From Piliocolobus tephrosceles (taxonomy: Eukaryota > Chordata > Mammalia > Primates > Cercopithecidae), in assembly GCF_002776525.5 (NCBI RefSeq), contig NC_045439.1, forward strand, positions 161,913,485 through 161,977,484: 64,000 bases of DNA, given 5' to 3'. Positions 1 to 10,660 of this stretch are shown in pieces. Position 1 is the stretch's first letter, and the number at the start of each line of letters is the position of its first letter. The notes under the pieces were generated by a model. That model was not told where the DNA came from. It saw only the letters and a list, made by a program, of their open reading frames with translations, and ran no database searches. Position numbers and translations under genes: made by a program.

Positions 1-268
1 CATTAGAAAATATCCACTTAATCCAAAAGAAGTAAAGGAGCAAAAGAATGAAAACCTGTGAATGACGTAAAAAGCAAAAAGCAAATGGTAGACGTAAATT
101 GAACCCTATCAAAAAAAAATGTGAATGAATTAAACAATCCAGTCAAAGGCAGAGATTATCAGATTGAATAAAAATAAAAAGACCCTCTAAGATGTTGTCT
201 ATAGCAGGCACACATTAGATTCAGGAATCTAAATAGGCTGAAAGTAAAGAATGAAGAAAGATATACCA
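1..268 (+). repeat. Old L1 (L1M-type) ORF2 fragment, first half
   Basis: Text such as 'aaataggctgaaagtaaa' and 'aaagatataccatg' matches the L1 ORF2 endonuclease coding region. The element is interrupted here and resumes near 1612. It is heavily mutated, with no usable frame. Confidence 0.7.
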
Positions 269-660
269 TGTGTAAACCAGGGAATATCTGAGGCAGGTCT
301 CAAATCAGTTTAGAAGTTTATTTGCCAAACTCAAGGACGTGCCTGGGAGAAAGGTTTTTGCCTTTCTCCAAAGATGATTTTGAGGGCTTCAGCATTTGAA
401 GAGGAAAAGTGGGCTGGAGGGGAAAGAGGGAGGTTATGGTAATCCATATGTCACAAGAGAAAAGGAGCAGGTAGGGGAATAGTCAATTATGTATTCGTCG
501 GATACTCAGTAAATCAGCACTTTACATAAGATAAGGTGAGCATAGAGTGGCTACCTGTGGGGATATTTAACTTTTTGTTTGTAGATACTTGCTTAGAAAC
601 AAACGGAAAGGCAGCTTCTTGCATGACTCAGTTATCAGCTTAATTTTTAAATTAAATTAA
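269..660. repeat. LTR-like insertion, family not assigned
   Basis: The block beginning around 'atctgaggcaggtctcaaat' and containing 'aagtttatttgccaa' resembles primate endogenous retroviral LTR sequence. It splits the old L1. I cannot name the subfamily or fix the ends. Confidence 0.4.
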
Positions 661-679
661 TTTTCTTTGTATTTCCAAT

Positions 680-1535
680 CCTTTATTTTTTTTTTAATTA
701 TATTTAAGTTCTGGGGTACATGTGCAGAACGTGCAGGTTTGTTACATAGGTATACACGTGCCATGGTGGTTTGCTGCATCCATCGACCTATCATCTACAT
801 TAGGTATTTCTCCTAATGCTATCCCTCCCCTAGCCCCCAACCTCCTGACAGGCCCCTGTGTGTGATGCTCCCCTCCCTGTGTCCATGTGTTCTTGTTCAA
901 CTCCCACTTATAAGTGAGAACATGTGGTGGTTGGTTTTCTGTTCTTGTGTTAGTTTGCTGAGAATGATGGTTTCCCACTTCATCCATGTCCCCGCAAAGG
1001 ACATGAACTCATCCTTTTTTTTTTTTTTTTTTGAGATGGAGTCTTGCTCTGTTGCCCAGGCTGGAGTGCAGTGGTGCAATCTCTGCTCACTGCAAGCTCC
1101 GCCTCCCAGGTTCACGCCATTCTCCTGCCTCAGCCTCCCAAGTAGCTGGGACTACAGGCACCCGCCACCACACCCGGCTAATTTTTTGTATTTTTAGTAG
1201 AGATGGGGTGTTTCACCGTGTTAGCCAGGATGGTGTGATTCTCCTGACCTCATGATCCGCCTGCCTCAGCCTCCCAAAGTGGTGGGATTACAGGCATGAG
1301 CCACTGCCCCTGGCCAAACTCACCCTTTTTTATGGCTGCATGGTATTCCATGGTGTATATATGCCACATTTACTTTATCCAGTCTGTCATTGATGGGCAT
1401 TTGGGTTGGTTCCAAGTCTGCCATTGTGAACAGTGCTGCAGTAAACATACATGTGCATGTGTCTTCACAATAGAATGATTTATAATCCTTTGGGTGTCTA
1501 CCCAGTAGTGGGATTGCTATTTTCAACTTAATTTA
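680..1535 (-). repeat. Younger L1 (L1PA/L1PB-type) 3' end, antisense, interrupted by an Alu
   Basis: A poly-T at about 688-702 followed by 'agttctggggtacatgtgca' is the reverse complement of a primate L1 3' UTR and tail. The L1 continues after the Alu with 'tttttatggctgcatggtat' and 'gggattgctattttcaa'. It is 5'-truncated within the L1 3' region. It was inserted into the older + strand L1 seen on either side. Confidence 0.88.
1015..1315 (-). repeat. Alu, antisense, nested in the L1 3' end
   Basis: Poly-T followed by 'gagatggagtcttgctctgt' and ending 'ccactgcccctggcc' is a full-length reverse-complement Alu. The host L1 sequence 'aactcayccttttt' is repeated on both sides as the target duplication. 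Confidence 0.96.
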
Positions 1536-1611
1536 TTTCCTTTTGGCAGTGTGAATTGGAGTCTTAAGTTTTTATTTCCTTTCACATATGCAAACAGCAA
1601 GCATTAGGGAG

Positions 1612-2155
1612 CTGAAGTGACTATACTCATTCAAACAAAATAGACTTCAAGAAAAATAGATATCACTGGAGATAAATGAAGATATTACATAATGATAAAA
1701 GGGTCAACCTGTCGAGAAGATCTAACTTACATGAGCCAAATAACACAGCCCTAAAATACCTAAAGCAAAAAATTAGAGAATTGAAGGGACAAATAGACAA
1801 TTCAACAATAATATGCACAGACTTTAATACCCTCACTTTCTAGAATGGATAGAAAAAACAAATCAATAAGGAAATAGAAGGCTTGAACAACACTATAAAC
1901 CAACTGTACCTAACAGTCATTACTAAAACACTCCACCCAACAACAGCAAAATACACATTCTTCTTAGGTACACATGGAATATTCTATGGGAAAGTCCATG
2001 TGTTAGGCCATAAAATAGGCCTCAGTACATTTAAAAGGATTGAGAACATGCAGTGCATAGTCTCCAAGCACAAGGGAATTACATTAGAAATGAATAATTG
2101 TGTACATGGAAAATCTACTAGACTCTGCTTTTTAAAAGGAATACATTTTTCAGGT
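1612..2155 (+). repeat. Old L1 (L1M-type) ORF2 fragment, second half (endonuclease region)
   Basis: This continues the element that starts at position 1. The + frame at 1883-2161 reads NNTINQLYLT, then HPTTAKYTFFLGTHG and later VLGHKIGLSTF, a decayed version of the C-terminal L1 ORF2 endonuclease region. It is a non-functional relic without the reverse transcriptase. Confidence 0.8.
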
Positions 2156-2288
2156 TCCTGACCATATAATTAATATGGTCAAGATCAATGTTTTTTATCC
2201 AGCAGCAAAAAATAAGTTCCTGTTCTGGGTTAAATGAACAACAACAAGTGCTTCGTTTCTATCTCCCAGTGTATAAGACATAAAACAT

Positions 2289-2597
2289 GGCCAGATGGTG
2301 GCTCACATCTGTAATCCCACACTTTGAGAGGCCAAGGCAGGTGGACCACCTGATGTCAGGGGTTCGAGACCAGCCTGTCCAACATGGTGAAACCCCATCT
2401 CTACCGGAAATACAAAAATTAGCTGGGTGTGGCGGCAGGTGCCTGTAGTCCCAGCTACTCAGGAGGCTAAGGTAGGAAAATCACTTGAACCTAGGAGGCA
2501 CAGGTTGCAGTGAATCAAGGTGGCACCACTGCATTCCACCCTGGGCGACAAGAGCGAAACTGCACCTCAGGGAAAAAAAAAAGAAAGAAAGAAAACC
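2289..2597 (+). repeat. Alu, sense
   Basis: It starts 'ggccagatggtggctcacat', has both monomers and ends in an A-rich tail with GAAA repeats. It carries many scattered mutations, consistent with an older Alu. Confidence 0.95.
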
Positions 2598-3638
2598 ATG
2601 GTCCATGGCCATAATGCCTGGAAAAGCTATTTGAAGACACTAAAAATAAAACAGTAGCAGGTGGATTGGGGAAGAACACCAGAAATTGAAGTACTGCCAA
2701 ATTATCAATGAATTTACATTGTTTCTCCTTCATTACTTCTGGATTTGAACTCAACACAGCTTGAAATCTAAAAGTTGGCACTGTTTTGCAAGCAGTGAGA
2801 GTTCTAATGTAAGCCCTCTAGTTCTGGCTGGGGAGTTGGAACCGGACACTCCTAATGCTTAGAGGATATTTAAATCTCCCATTTCCTCCATGCTGTCAAA
2901 GTTGAGTCCCCAAGGAATCAATTCCACTCAGGTGATAGCTGCATCTGGAACCCAGAAGCACGAAACTCTGAGACAGAGGGACCTCCTCTCCAGTAGGTGG
3001 GGCTGCATTCCTAGGACTGCATTCTGGCTTTTCTCTCTGCATCTTTCCTCATTTGAGAAAGGATGTGGGAGTGTGTGACAGAGAAGGAGTAACCAGAACC
3101 CCAAGTTTCTAGCCAGAGGCCCAAAAAAACACATGCCAGAGAATCAAAAAGTACTAAGTAGCTTGCAGAAAGAAAAGAAATGAAGAAAATGACTCCATAA
3201 AAATTGTTTATGTATTCCAGGTTTATCTTGGCTTGTGTATGTCTAGATCTAGTTATACTTAGCATATCAAAGACTTTTAGAACTAACATAATTGATAGAC
3301 AGCTGCCTGGGTTCCAGAAACTTGGAACAAATCTGAGGAGCACTCAAAGCTTTCAAACTCTTCTATTGGAACCACAGAACACCACTGAACCTGCAGTGTG
3401 AACCAGATCAGTTAGTTGTTGGCTGAAAACGAAAATAGCAACATTTTCTACAGAATTTAAGAAAAACAGTCTTATAATACTTAAAATGTGAATAATACAA
3501 TCCAAAATTACTTGGCATATGAAGACCCATGGACATTTCAACTCCTATGAGAACAGACAACAGACACCCATGCCAACATGAAATATATGTTTGAATTATC
3601 TTACAAAGAATGAAGGTATGTATTTTTAAAACCATGCA
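2598..3638. other. No recognisable gene or repeat
   Basis: Moderately AT-rich intron sequence. Open frames on both strands are short and overlapping, with no domain I recognise. It may include decayed repeats that I cannot name. Confidence 0.5.
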
Positions 3639-3968
3639 GGCCAGGCACGGTCACTCACACCTGTAATATCAGCAGTTTGGGAAGCTGAGACCAGCAGATG
3701 ACTTGAGGTCAGGAGTTGGAGTCCAGCCTGACCAACATGGTGAAACCCCATCTCTACTAAAAATACAAAAATTAGTGGTGATGCATGCCTGTAATCCCAG
3801 CTACTTGGGAGGCTGAGGCAGGAGAATCGCTTGAACCTGGGAGGTGGAAGTTGCAGTGAGCCGAGGTCACACGATTGCATTCCAACCTGGGCAACAAAAG
3901 CGAAACTCCATCTCAAAATAAAATAAAATAAAATAAAATAAAATAAATAAATAAATAAGCAAAAAAAA
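3639..3968 (+). repeat. Alu, sense, with (AAAAT)n/(AAAT)n tail
   Basis: It begins 'ggccaggcacggtcactcac' and ends with 'tctcaaaataaaataaaat'. The tail has evolved into a pentanucleotide/tetranucleotide microsatellite at about 3915-3958. Confidence 0.95.
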
Positions 3969-5290
3969 ACCTGGATTATTATTTCAACAAAAGTTAAAAA
4001 CAGAAGTTATCAGCAAAGAAATTGAGATTAAGAAAAAAAGCAGCTGGAAATTTTAGAAATGAGAAGTAACTACAACAAAAACTTGTAGGGTATGCTGGGC
4101 GCTGTGGCTCACACCTGTAATCCCAGCTACTGGGGAGACTGAGGCAGGAGAATCGCTTGAACCTGGGAGGCAGAGGTTGCGGTGAGTGAGATCGCACCAT
4201 TGTACTCCAGCCCAGGCAACAAGAGGGAAACTCCATCTCAGAAAAAAACTTGCAGGATAACATCAGTGACATCAGTAGGGGAATGGAGATGACATATGAC
4301 ATATGATCAAGTTCAGTGAACTTTAAGATGGATGAGTAGAAATTATCAAAAGTGACAACAGAGAGAAAAATATTGAAGGAAAAAGAACAGAGGTAGAGGA
4401 ACCTAAGGGAAAATGACAATCTAAAATGCTTGTCATTGAAGAAGGATAAGCGAATGTGATGCTAAAGAAAACTGAAGTAATTATAGCTGAAAACTCCCAA
4501 ACTTTGGCAGATTACTAAAACCTGAAGTTTTCAGAAGCTAAGCAAACTTCAATAGGGTGATTCCACATTACATTTTTTACAAAAAATATAAAAGCAATCA
4601 GATAAAAATGACACATAACCTCTAGTGGAACAGTGATTCAATAATGGCGGCTTTCTCATCGGAAACCATGGAGGCCAGAAAGAAGAGGCATGGGATTTTT
4701 CAAGTGCTGAGAGGAAAGAACTGCCAGTCGAGACTTCTACATTCAATAAGAGTATCCTTCAGGGATAAAGGCACTCTCAGATGAAGGAAAACTAGGAATC
4801 TGCTGCCCACTGGCCATCCTTAAAAATTACTCAAGGAAGCTGTTAAAACAGAAAGAGAATGATCATCAGAAGGAAACGTGGAGCATCAGAAATGAAGGAA
4901 AAGCAAAAGAAATAGTAGATGTATTAGAAAATAGAATATTCTCTTATACTTAAATTCTTCAAAATATGTTTGATATATACAAGGAAAAATGTTAAAACGT
5001 ATAGACTATTCTCTATTTAAATTCTTAAAAATATGTTTGACATATAAAAGGAAAAAATACATAAAAGTGTCTGATTGAATTCTCCATGTATGTATAAGCA
5101 AGCTATGGAATAAAGTGGAGAGGGTAAAGGAATCTAAGATATTAACAGCTATACATTCCAAATGAAATGGCAGAATACTCACTCTAAGCGATTGTGAAGA
5201 GTTGACTTGCTTTATCAGAAAAGTAAACTTCAGAGCATAAAAAATTACCAGAGACAGAGTTACACTACATAATGAGAAATAGGGTAAACT
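3969..5290 (+). repeat. Old L1 (L1M-type) 5'/ORF1-region sequence
   Basis: Phrases such as 'aacagagagaaaaatattga', 'tagctgaaaactcccaaa' and 'catggaggccagaaagaaga' match the 5' portion of old L1 elements. It leads directly into ORF2 text at about 5290. An Alu fragment interrupts it at 4094-4249. Confidence 0.6.
4094..4249 (+). repeat. Alu with internal deletion (left-right monomer fusion)
   Basis: The start 'gctgggcgctgtggctcaca' of the left monomer runs through 'ctgtaatcccagctac' directly into the right monomer. The segment between the two copies of 'gtaatcccagc' is missing, which leaves about 155 bp. Confidence 0.9.
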
Positions 5291-6560
5291 TTCCAAGAAG
5301 ATATAAGAGTTCTAAATACATATATACCAAACAACAGAGATGCAACATACATGAAGCAAAACCAGACAAAACTGAAAACAAATAGATATCTCCACAGTTA
5401 AAGTTGATGACTTCAACATGCACACCTCAGTAATACATGAATCTACCAGGTAGAAAATCAACAAAGATATAGAAAAACTAGTCAGTGCCATGAACCAACC
5501 AGATTTAACTGATGTTTACAGAACATTCCACCTAAAAGCAGCAGAAGGCACAAGTGCACATAGTTCATTCATAACAAAAATATATTCTGGGTCATAAAAC
5601 AAACTCCAAAGTTTAAATCATTTGGAATTAATCAAAGTGGCATCTCAGATCATAATGCAATGAAACTGGAAATCAATATCAGAAGGACAACAAAAAAATA
5701 TCCAAATCCATGGAAGTTAAACAACATACCTTTAAATATGCCATGAACCACAGAGGAAGTCTCAAGGGAAATTAGAAAATATTTTGAAATGAGTAAAAAT
5801 AAAAAATACGACATAATGAAAATTGTAGAATTCAGCTAAAAGATTGCTTAGAGAGGAATGTATAGCATTAAGTGTTTATATTAGAAAAGAAGGAAGACCT
5901 CAAATCACTAACCTAAGCTTCCACCTTTAGGACTGGAAAGCAAAGAGTAAAACAAACTCGAATTGAGCCAAATTAAGGAAATAATAAAGAGTAAAATTCA
6001 ATGAAATTGAAAACCAAAAACAGATGAAATTAGTGAAATCAAATGTAATTCTTTGAAAATATTTGTAAAATGCATTCAAGACTGACAGAGTAAAAAAAAA
6101 AAAAAAAAAAAAAAAGACACAAATTACCAGTATCAGGAATTGAAAAGAAATGGGACTACAAGGCCTTCCAGGATAATAAGGGAGCACTAGAAACAACTCT
6201 ATGGGAATAACTTCAACAACTTAGATGTAATGGACCAATTCTTCCAGAAACATAAACCATCAAAGCCTACCCAAGATGAAATAAATCGTAAGAATGGTCT
6301 TATGACCATTAAAGTAATTGATTTAATAGTTTAAAAAAATGTTTTAAAAACCTACCCCAAAATCTGAAAAATAAACTTTCAGGCCTAAATATGGTTTCAC
6401 TGGTTAATTGAATTAAATATTTAAAGACATTAGACTAATTCCATAGAATCTTTTCTAGAAAATGGAAGAAAAGGAAATGTATCCCAACTTATTTTATGAG
6501 GCTGACATCAACCTGATACCATAATCTGACAAGGAAAAAAAAAACTACACAATATTCCAT

Positions 6561-6591
<31 letters not shown>

Positions 6592-7454
6592 CACACACAC
6601 ATATATATATACACACACACGGATATTCCATATATATACACACGGCTATATATATACACACACACGGATATTCCATATATATACACACAGCTATATATAT
6701 ACACACGGATATTCCATATATATATACACACGGCTATATATATACACACGGATATTCCATATATATGGAATATATATATATGGAATATCCGTGTGTGTGT
6801 GTATATATATCTGTGTGTGTGTGTGTATATATACACACATACATATATACATATGTCTATTTTTGTGTGTGTATATATACACAAATACAAACTATATTAA
6901 CAAAGTGATTCCAGCAATATATAAAAAGCATAATACAAAGCACCACGTGGAATTTACACTAGAAATACAAGACGAGTTCAGTACTCTAAAAATAATTAAT
7001 GTAATTGACCATATTAATAACCTAAAGAAGGAAAGCTGCATGGTCGTAGAAATTTAAGCAGAAAAAACATTTGACAAACAGCGTCTGTTCATGATAAAAA
7101 CTCACAACAAACTAGGACCGAAGGGAACATCCTCAACCTAAAATTTGTCATCTAGGAAAATCTTATACCTAAGAGTATTCTTAGTTACTGTGCAGTATTG
7201 AATGCTTTTCTCTTAAGCTTAGTGGCAAACTCAACATTCCTGTTAACCTAGTAGAAGTTCTGGTCAGTGGAAAAGGCAAGAAGAAAATAAAAAGTGTACA
7301 AATTGGAGAGGAAGACATAAAAGTGCCATTTGTGGAAGATATAACACTCTACATAAAAATCGCAAGAAATCTACAAGAAGTCTCCCAAAACTAATAAATG
7401 AAGTTAGTAAATCACAGGATACAAGATCAGCACTCGTTAATCAAGTGTATTTCT
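5291..7454 (+). repeat. Old L1 (L1M-type) ORF2 region, decayed
   Basis: It runs from endonuclease-region text ('cagatttaactgatgtttac', 'catctcagatcataatgcaa') to reverse-transcriptase text near 7310-7454 ('aaatctacaagaagtctccc', 'cacaggatacaagatcagca'). It is broken by many stops, a 22-A run at 6094-6115 and the AC/AT array at 6559-6890. A + frame at 6791-7057 retains a scrap of the RT region. Confidence 0.8.
6559..6890. repeat. AC/AT/GT-rich minisatellite with a palindromic core
   Basis: (CA)n/(TA)n tracts surround units of about 43 bp that carry GGATATTCCA at 6621, 6666, 6707 and 6750, alternating with cggctatatatatac. The same motif appears inverted as TGGAATATCC at 6781. After the inversion the array becomes (GT)n. 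It sits inside the old L1 ORF2. The long frames across it encode only Ile/Tyr/His/Val repeats. Confidence 0.93.
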
Positions 7455-8256
7455 TTTTTAAAAGAAATTGATTTATTATCTTATAGTTGTGAAGGTCCTA
7501 AGTTCAAAATGGGTCTTACTAGACTCCAGTCAGTGTGTCAGTGGAGCAGAATTCGTTCTAGAATGGATACTTGAAGAGGCTCTGGAGGCTCAAAGAGAGA
7601 ATTCATTCCTAGGAATTTTCTGCCTCTTAAAGCCACCCACATTCCCTGATCTATGACTACATGAGTCTGACCTCTGCTTCATTGTATAGTCTCCTTCTCT
7701 GCCTCTGATCTTACTGTTTTTCTCTTACATGGGCCTCAGTGATTACATTGGGCCCATCCAGATAATTCAAGATAATCTTCCCATCTCATGGTCTTCAACG
7801 TAATCATATCCTAAGTACTATTTGCCAAGTGATGTAAAGTATTCAGATTCCAGGGATTAGGACACAGGCATCTTTAGGGACCGTTCTTCTGTCTACCACA
7901 AGTTGAAAGAGTTCTTTACATATTCTGATATTATGAATGCTAGAACCTGACAAGGTGTGTGATTTGCAATTTTTTTCTCCCATTCTGTGGGTTGTTTTTT
8001 CATTTATTTTATGTCCTTTGATGCACCAAAAGTTAGAATTTTCATAAAGCCTAATTTATCTATTTCTTCCTTTGGTGGCTTTGCTTTTGGTGTCATAACT
8101 ATAAGAGTTTTATAGTACTCTCTGTAAGTTTTAGGTTTTTAATACATTTTGAGTTAATTTTCCATATGGTGTAAGGCAACAGTCCAATATCGTTCCAATG
8201 TCTCTGCATCATTAGTTGAAGAGACGATGTTTCTCCGTTGAATTATTTTGGTACTC
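7455..8256 (-). repeat. Composite insertion: MLT1-like LTR plus antisense old L1 3' sequence, bounded by 17-bp direct repeats
   Basis: From about 7470 to 7902 the text ('ttattatcttatagttgtga', 'gattacattgggcccatcca') matches a reverse-oriented MaLR/MLT1-like LTR. From 7905 to 8256 ('tctcccattctgtgggttgt', 'gtgtcataactataagagtt') it matches antisense old L1 3' sequence. The host L1 sequence taatcaagtRtatttct lies on both sides, at 7438-7454 and 8257-8273. The LTR family name is uncertain. Confidence 0.65.
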
Positions 8257-8273
8257 TAATCAAGTATATTTCT

Positions 8274-8587
8274 TTTTTTTGTTTTGTTTTGTTTTGTTTT
8301 GAGACGGAGTCTTGCTCTGTTGCCCGGGCTGGAGTGCAGTGGCCAGATCTCAGCTCACTGCAAGCTCTGCCTCCTGGGTTCAGGCCATTCTCCTGCCTCA
8401 GCCTCCCGAGTAGCTGGGACCACAGGCGCCCGCCACCTTGCCCGGCTAATTTTTTGTATTTTTTTTTTAGTAGAGACGGGGTTTCACCATGTTAGGCCAG
8501 GATGGTCTCGATCTCCTGACCTCGTGATCCGCCCGTCTCAGCCTCCCAAAGTGCTGGGATTACAGGCTTGAGCCACCGCGCCCGGCC
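8274..8587 (-). repeat. Young Alu, antisense, Old World monkey-type variants
   Basis: A full-length reverse-complement Alu with a T/GTTTT tail. The 12-bp target duplication aagtatatttct is perfect (8262-8273 and 8588-8599). It has ggccagatctcagctcactg, caccttgcccggcta and ggcttgagccaccgcgcccg. On the sense strand these read gatctggccactgc, ccgggcaaggtgg and ggctcaagcc, variants I associate with cercopithecoid AluY copies. Confidence 0.96.
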
Positions 8588-8874
8588 AAGTATATTTCTA
8601 TACAGTAGAAATGCAGACTGGAAACCAGAAAATTTTAAAAATATCATTCAAAATAACTCCAGAATTGAAGTATTTGTGTATAAATGTAACAAAACACGTA
8701 CAGTGTAAGTTTATAGAAAACTAAAAACTCTAATAAAAGATATAAAGAAAAAGAAATAGTCATACTGTCTTCAAGAAATAGAAGACCCAACATAGTAAAC
8801 ATGTCAACATGTAAATTCTCCATAAATGTATATATGGATTGTGTGTGTGTGGTGTGTGGTGTGTGTGTGTGTGT

Positions 8875-8925
<51 letters not shown>

Positions 8926-9955
8926 CACACACACCAATTTAAACCTTAGCAGAATTTTTGTAGATATGGGTAAGATATTTCACAATGTATTTGTAAAGGC
9001 AGAGGGACGAGCCTATGCAAATCAGTTTTGAAAAAGAAATAGACGTCTACATATAAGAAATGAAATTTGACTTAAATACCTTAATTTGACTTAAATACCT
9101 TAAACGAAAAACTTGGTAAAGGCATGAACAAACACTTCGCTAAAGAGGGTACAAGGATGAGAAATAGGCACATTAAAAGATGCTTAACATTCTTAGCTAT
9201 TAGGGAAATGCAAATTAAAACCATGACATGATAGTGCTACCCTCCTATTTTAACTTCAATAAAAATTGTTGACAAGAGCAAGGAAAGTAACAGATGTGGA
9301 ATAACTTGAAATTTTGTAAATTGCAGATTGAAATACAAAATTGTACAATCACTGTGGGAAACAGTTGGGCAGTTTCTTATAAATGCTGATTTGTTCTAAA
9401 ATATAACCCAGTGTCCATTTCTGGATAAATATAACCCTGTGTCCATTTCTGGATATTCACGCTAGAGAGATGAAAATTTATTTCCACATAAAAGCCTGTA
9501 CATTAATATTTATAGCGGCTTTACTAATAAGTGATGGATGGATAAACAAACTGTGACACATCTAAACAATGGCATAATATTTATAAAAAATAATGAACTT
9601 TTAATATACGTTAAGAACTTGGACAAATATCAGAGGCATTAAGCTCGGGAATGAAGCCACATGCAAAAGGTTGATACTATAGTATTCCATGTATATTCTA
9701 TTCCCTCCCAACACAAAGAAACCACTCGCACACAGAAAAGGACAAGGATGGAGAACTGATCAGTGGTTGGCGGCAGTTATGGGTAGGGAAGGGGCAGTGA
9801 CAGAAAGATAGCAGAAGGGAGTTTTGGGCAGGGGGTGATGGAACTATTGTGTGTCCTGATGATGTTGATAGCTACACAAATACATACATGTGTCTAAAAT
9901 TCGTGGAATGTCATGCATGATACATCAATGGAAAAAGTTAATGTATGATATAAAA
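8588..9955 (+). repeat. Old L1 (L1M-type) 3' region, continuing the 5291-7454 element
   Basis: After the Alu the ORF2 text resumes ('agtatatttctatacagtag') and proceeds to ORF2-end and 3' UTR-like text ('attagggaaatgcaaattaa', 'ctgatcagtggttggcggca', 'acacaaatacatacatgtgt'). It is broken by the GT array at 8839-8934. It contains two short tandem duplications of its own sequence at 9064-9101 and 9399-9454. Confidence 0.75.
8839..8934. repeat. (GT)n/(AT)n microsatellite
   Basis: An almost uninterrupted alternating purine-pyrimidine GT tract changes to (TA)n and then (CA)n at the end, so it ends in a small inverted repeat. It lies inside the old L1 and is a candidate Z-DNA-forming and length-variable tract. 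Confidence 0.95.
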
Positions 9956-10660
9956 ATGAAACTTAAAAGACTATTTTCACTAGCATCAAAAACATTAAAT
10001 GTCTAAGATAAATCTAATAAAAGATGCATACTATTCTATACAGTTAACTATAGACCACTAATGAGAGAACTAAAAGAGATCTAAATAAAGGTCAGCATAT
10101 CTATGTTTATGGTTTAGAAGCCTCTGTATTGGAAACAAGACAATTATCCATAAACTGACCTGCAGAGTCAATACAACTCCCTATCAAAATTTCAATGGTT
10201 TTTATTTTTTGTGAAATTTACAACCTGATCCTAAAATGAATATAATATGTACATGACCAGAAATGGCTAATGCACTTCTAAATAAAAAGAAGAAGTTTGA
10301 AGAACTGAACTTCCTTCACTGGATATCAATGTTTATTGGAAAGCTACAATGAGAAGGATAGTGGTATTGAAACACGGGTACAGTAAAAGTCAGTGTAACT
10401 GATTAGAGTCTAGAATACACATTAGGTTGGTGACAAGCATGGCAGGCGGGGCAGTGAGGAAACATAGTCTTGTGAATGAGTAGTGTTGGAGTCATTGGAT
10501 GCTCATATGAGAAGAAAGGAAAACTTGTCCTCTACTTCACACAACACCCAATTGTAGTAGATTATAAGAGAATAAAACTTCTGAACATAAATAAGCAGGG
10601 CTATTTTCCTGACTTCCGACATAGAATTTAATAGGATTTTAAAAGCACTATTCACACGAG
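9956..10660 (+). repeat. Old L1 ORF2 fragment (separate copy)
   Basis: Text such as 'cactagcatcaaaaacatta' and 'aatacaactccctatcaaaa' is again L1 ORF2 downstream of the reverse transcriptase. It follows a 3' UTR, so it belongs to a different L1 insertion. It is heavily mutated. Confidence 0.6.

Noticed and set aside
1883..2161. Possible protein with endonuclease resemblance
   Set aside because: It is a decayed L1 ORF2 fragment, not a host gene; the reverse transcriptase is missing.
8803..8822. tcaacatgtaaa as a possible exon 3 end (…AAC ATG | GT)
   Set aside because: It lies inside L1 ORF2-derived sequence and the upstream codons do not encode the expected gamma-subunit residues.
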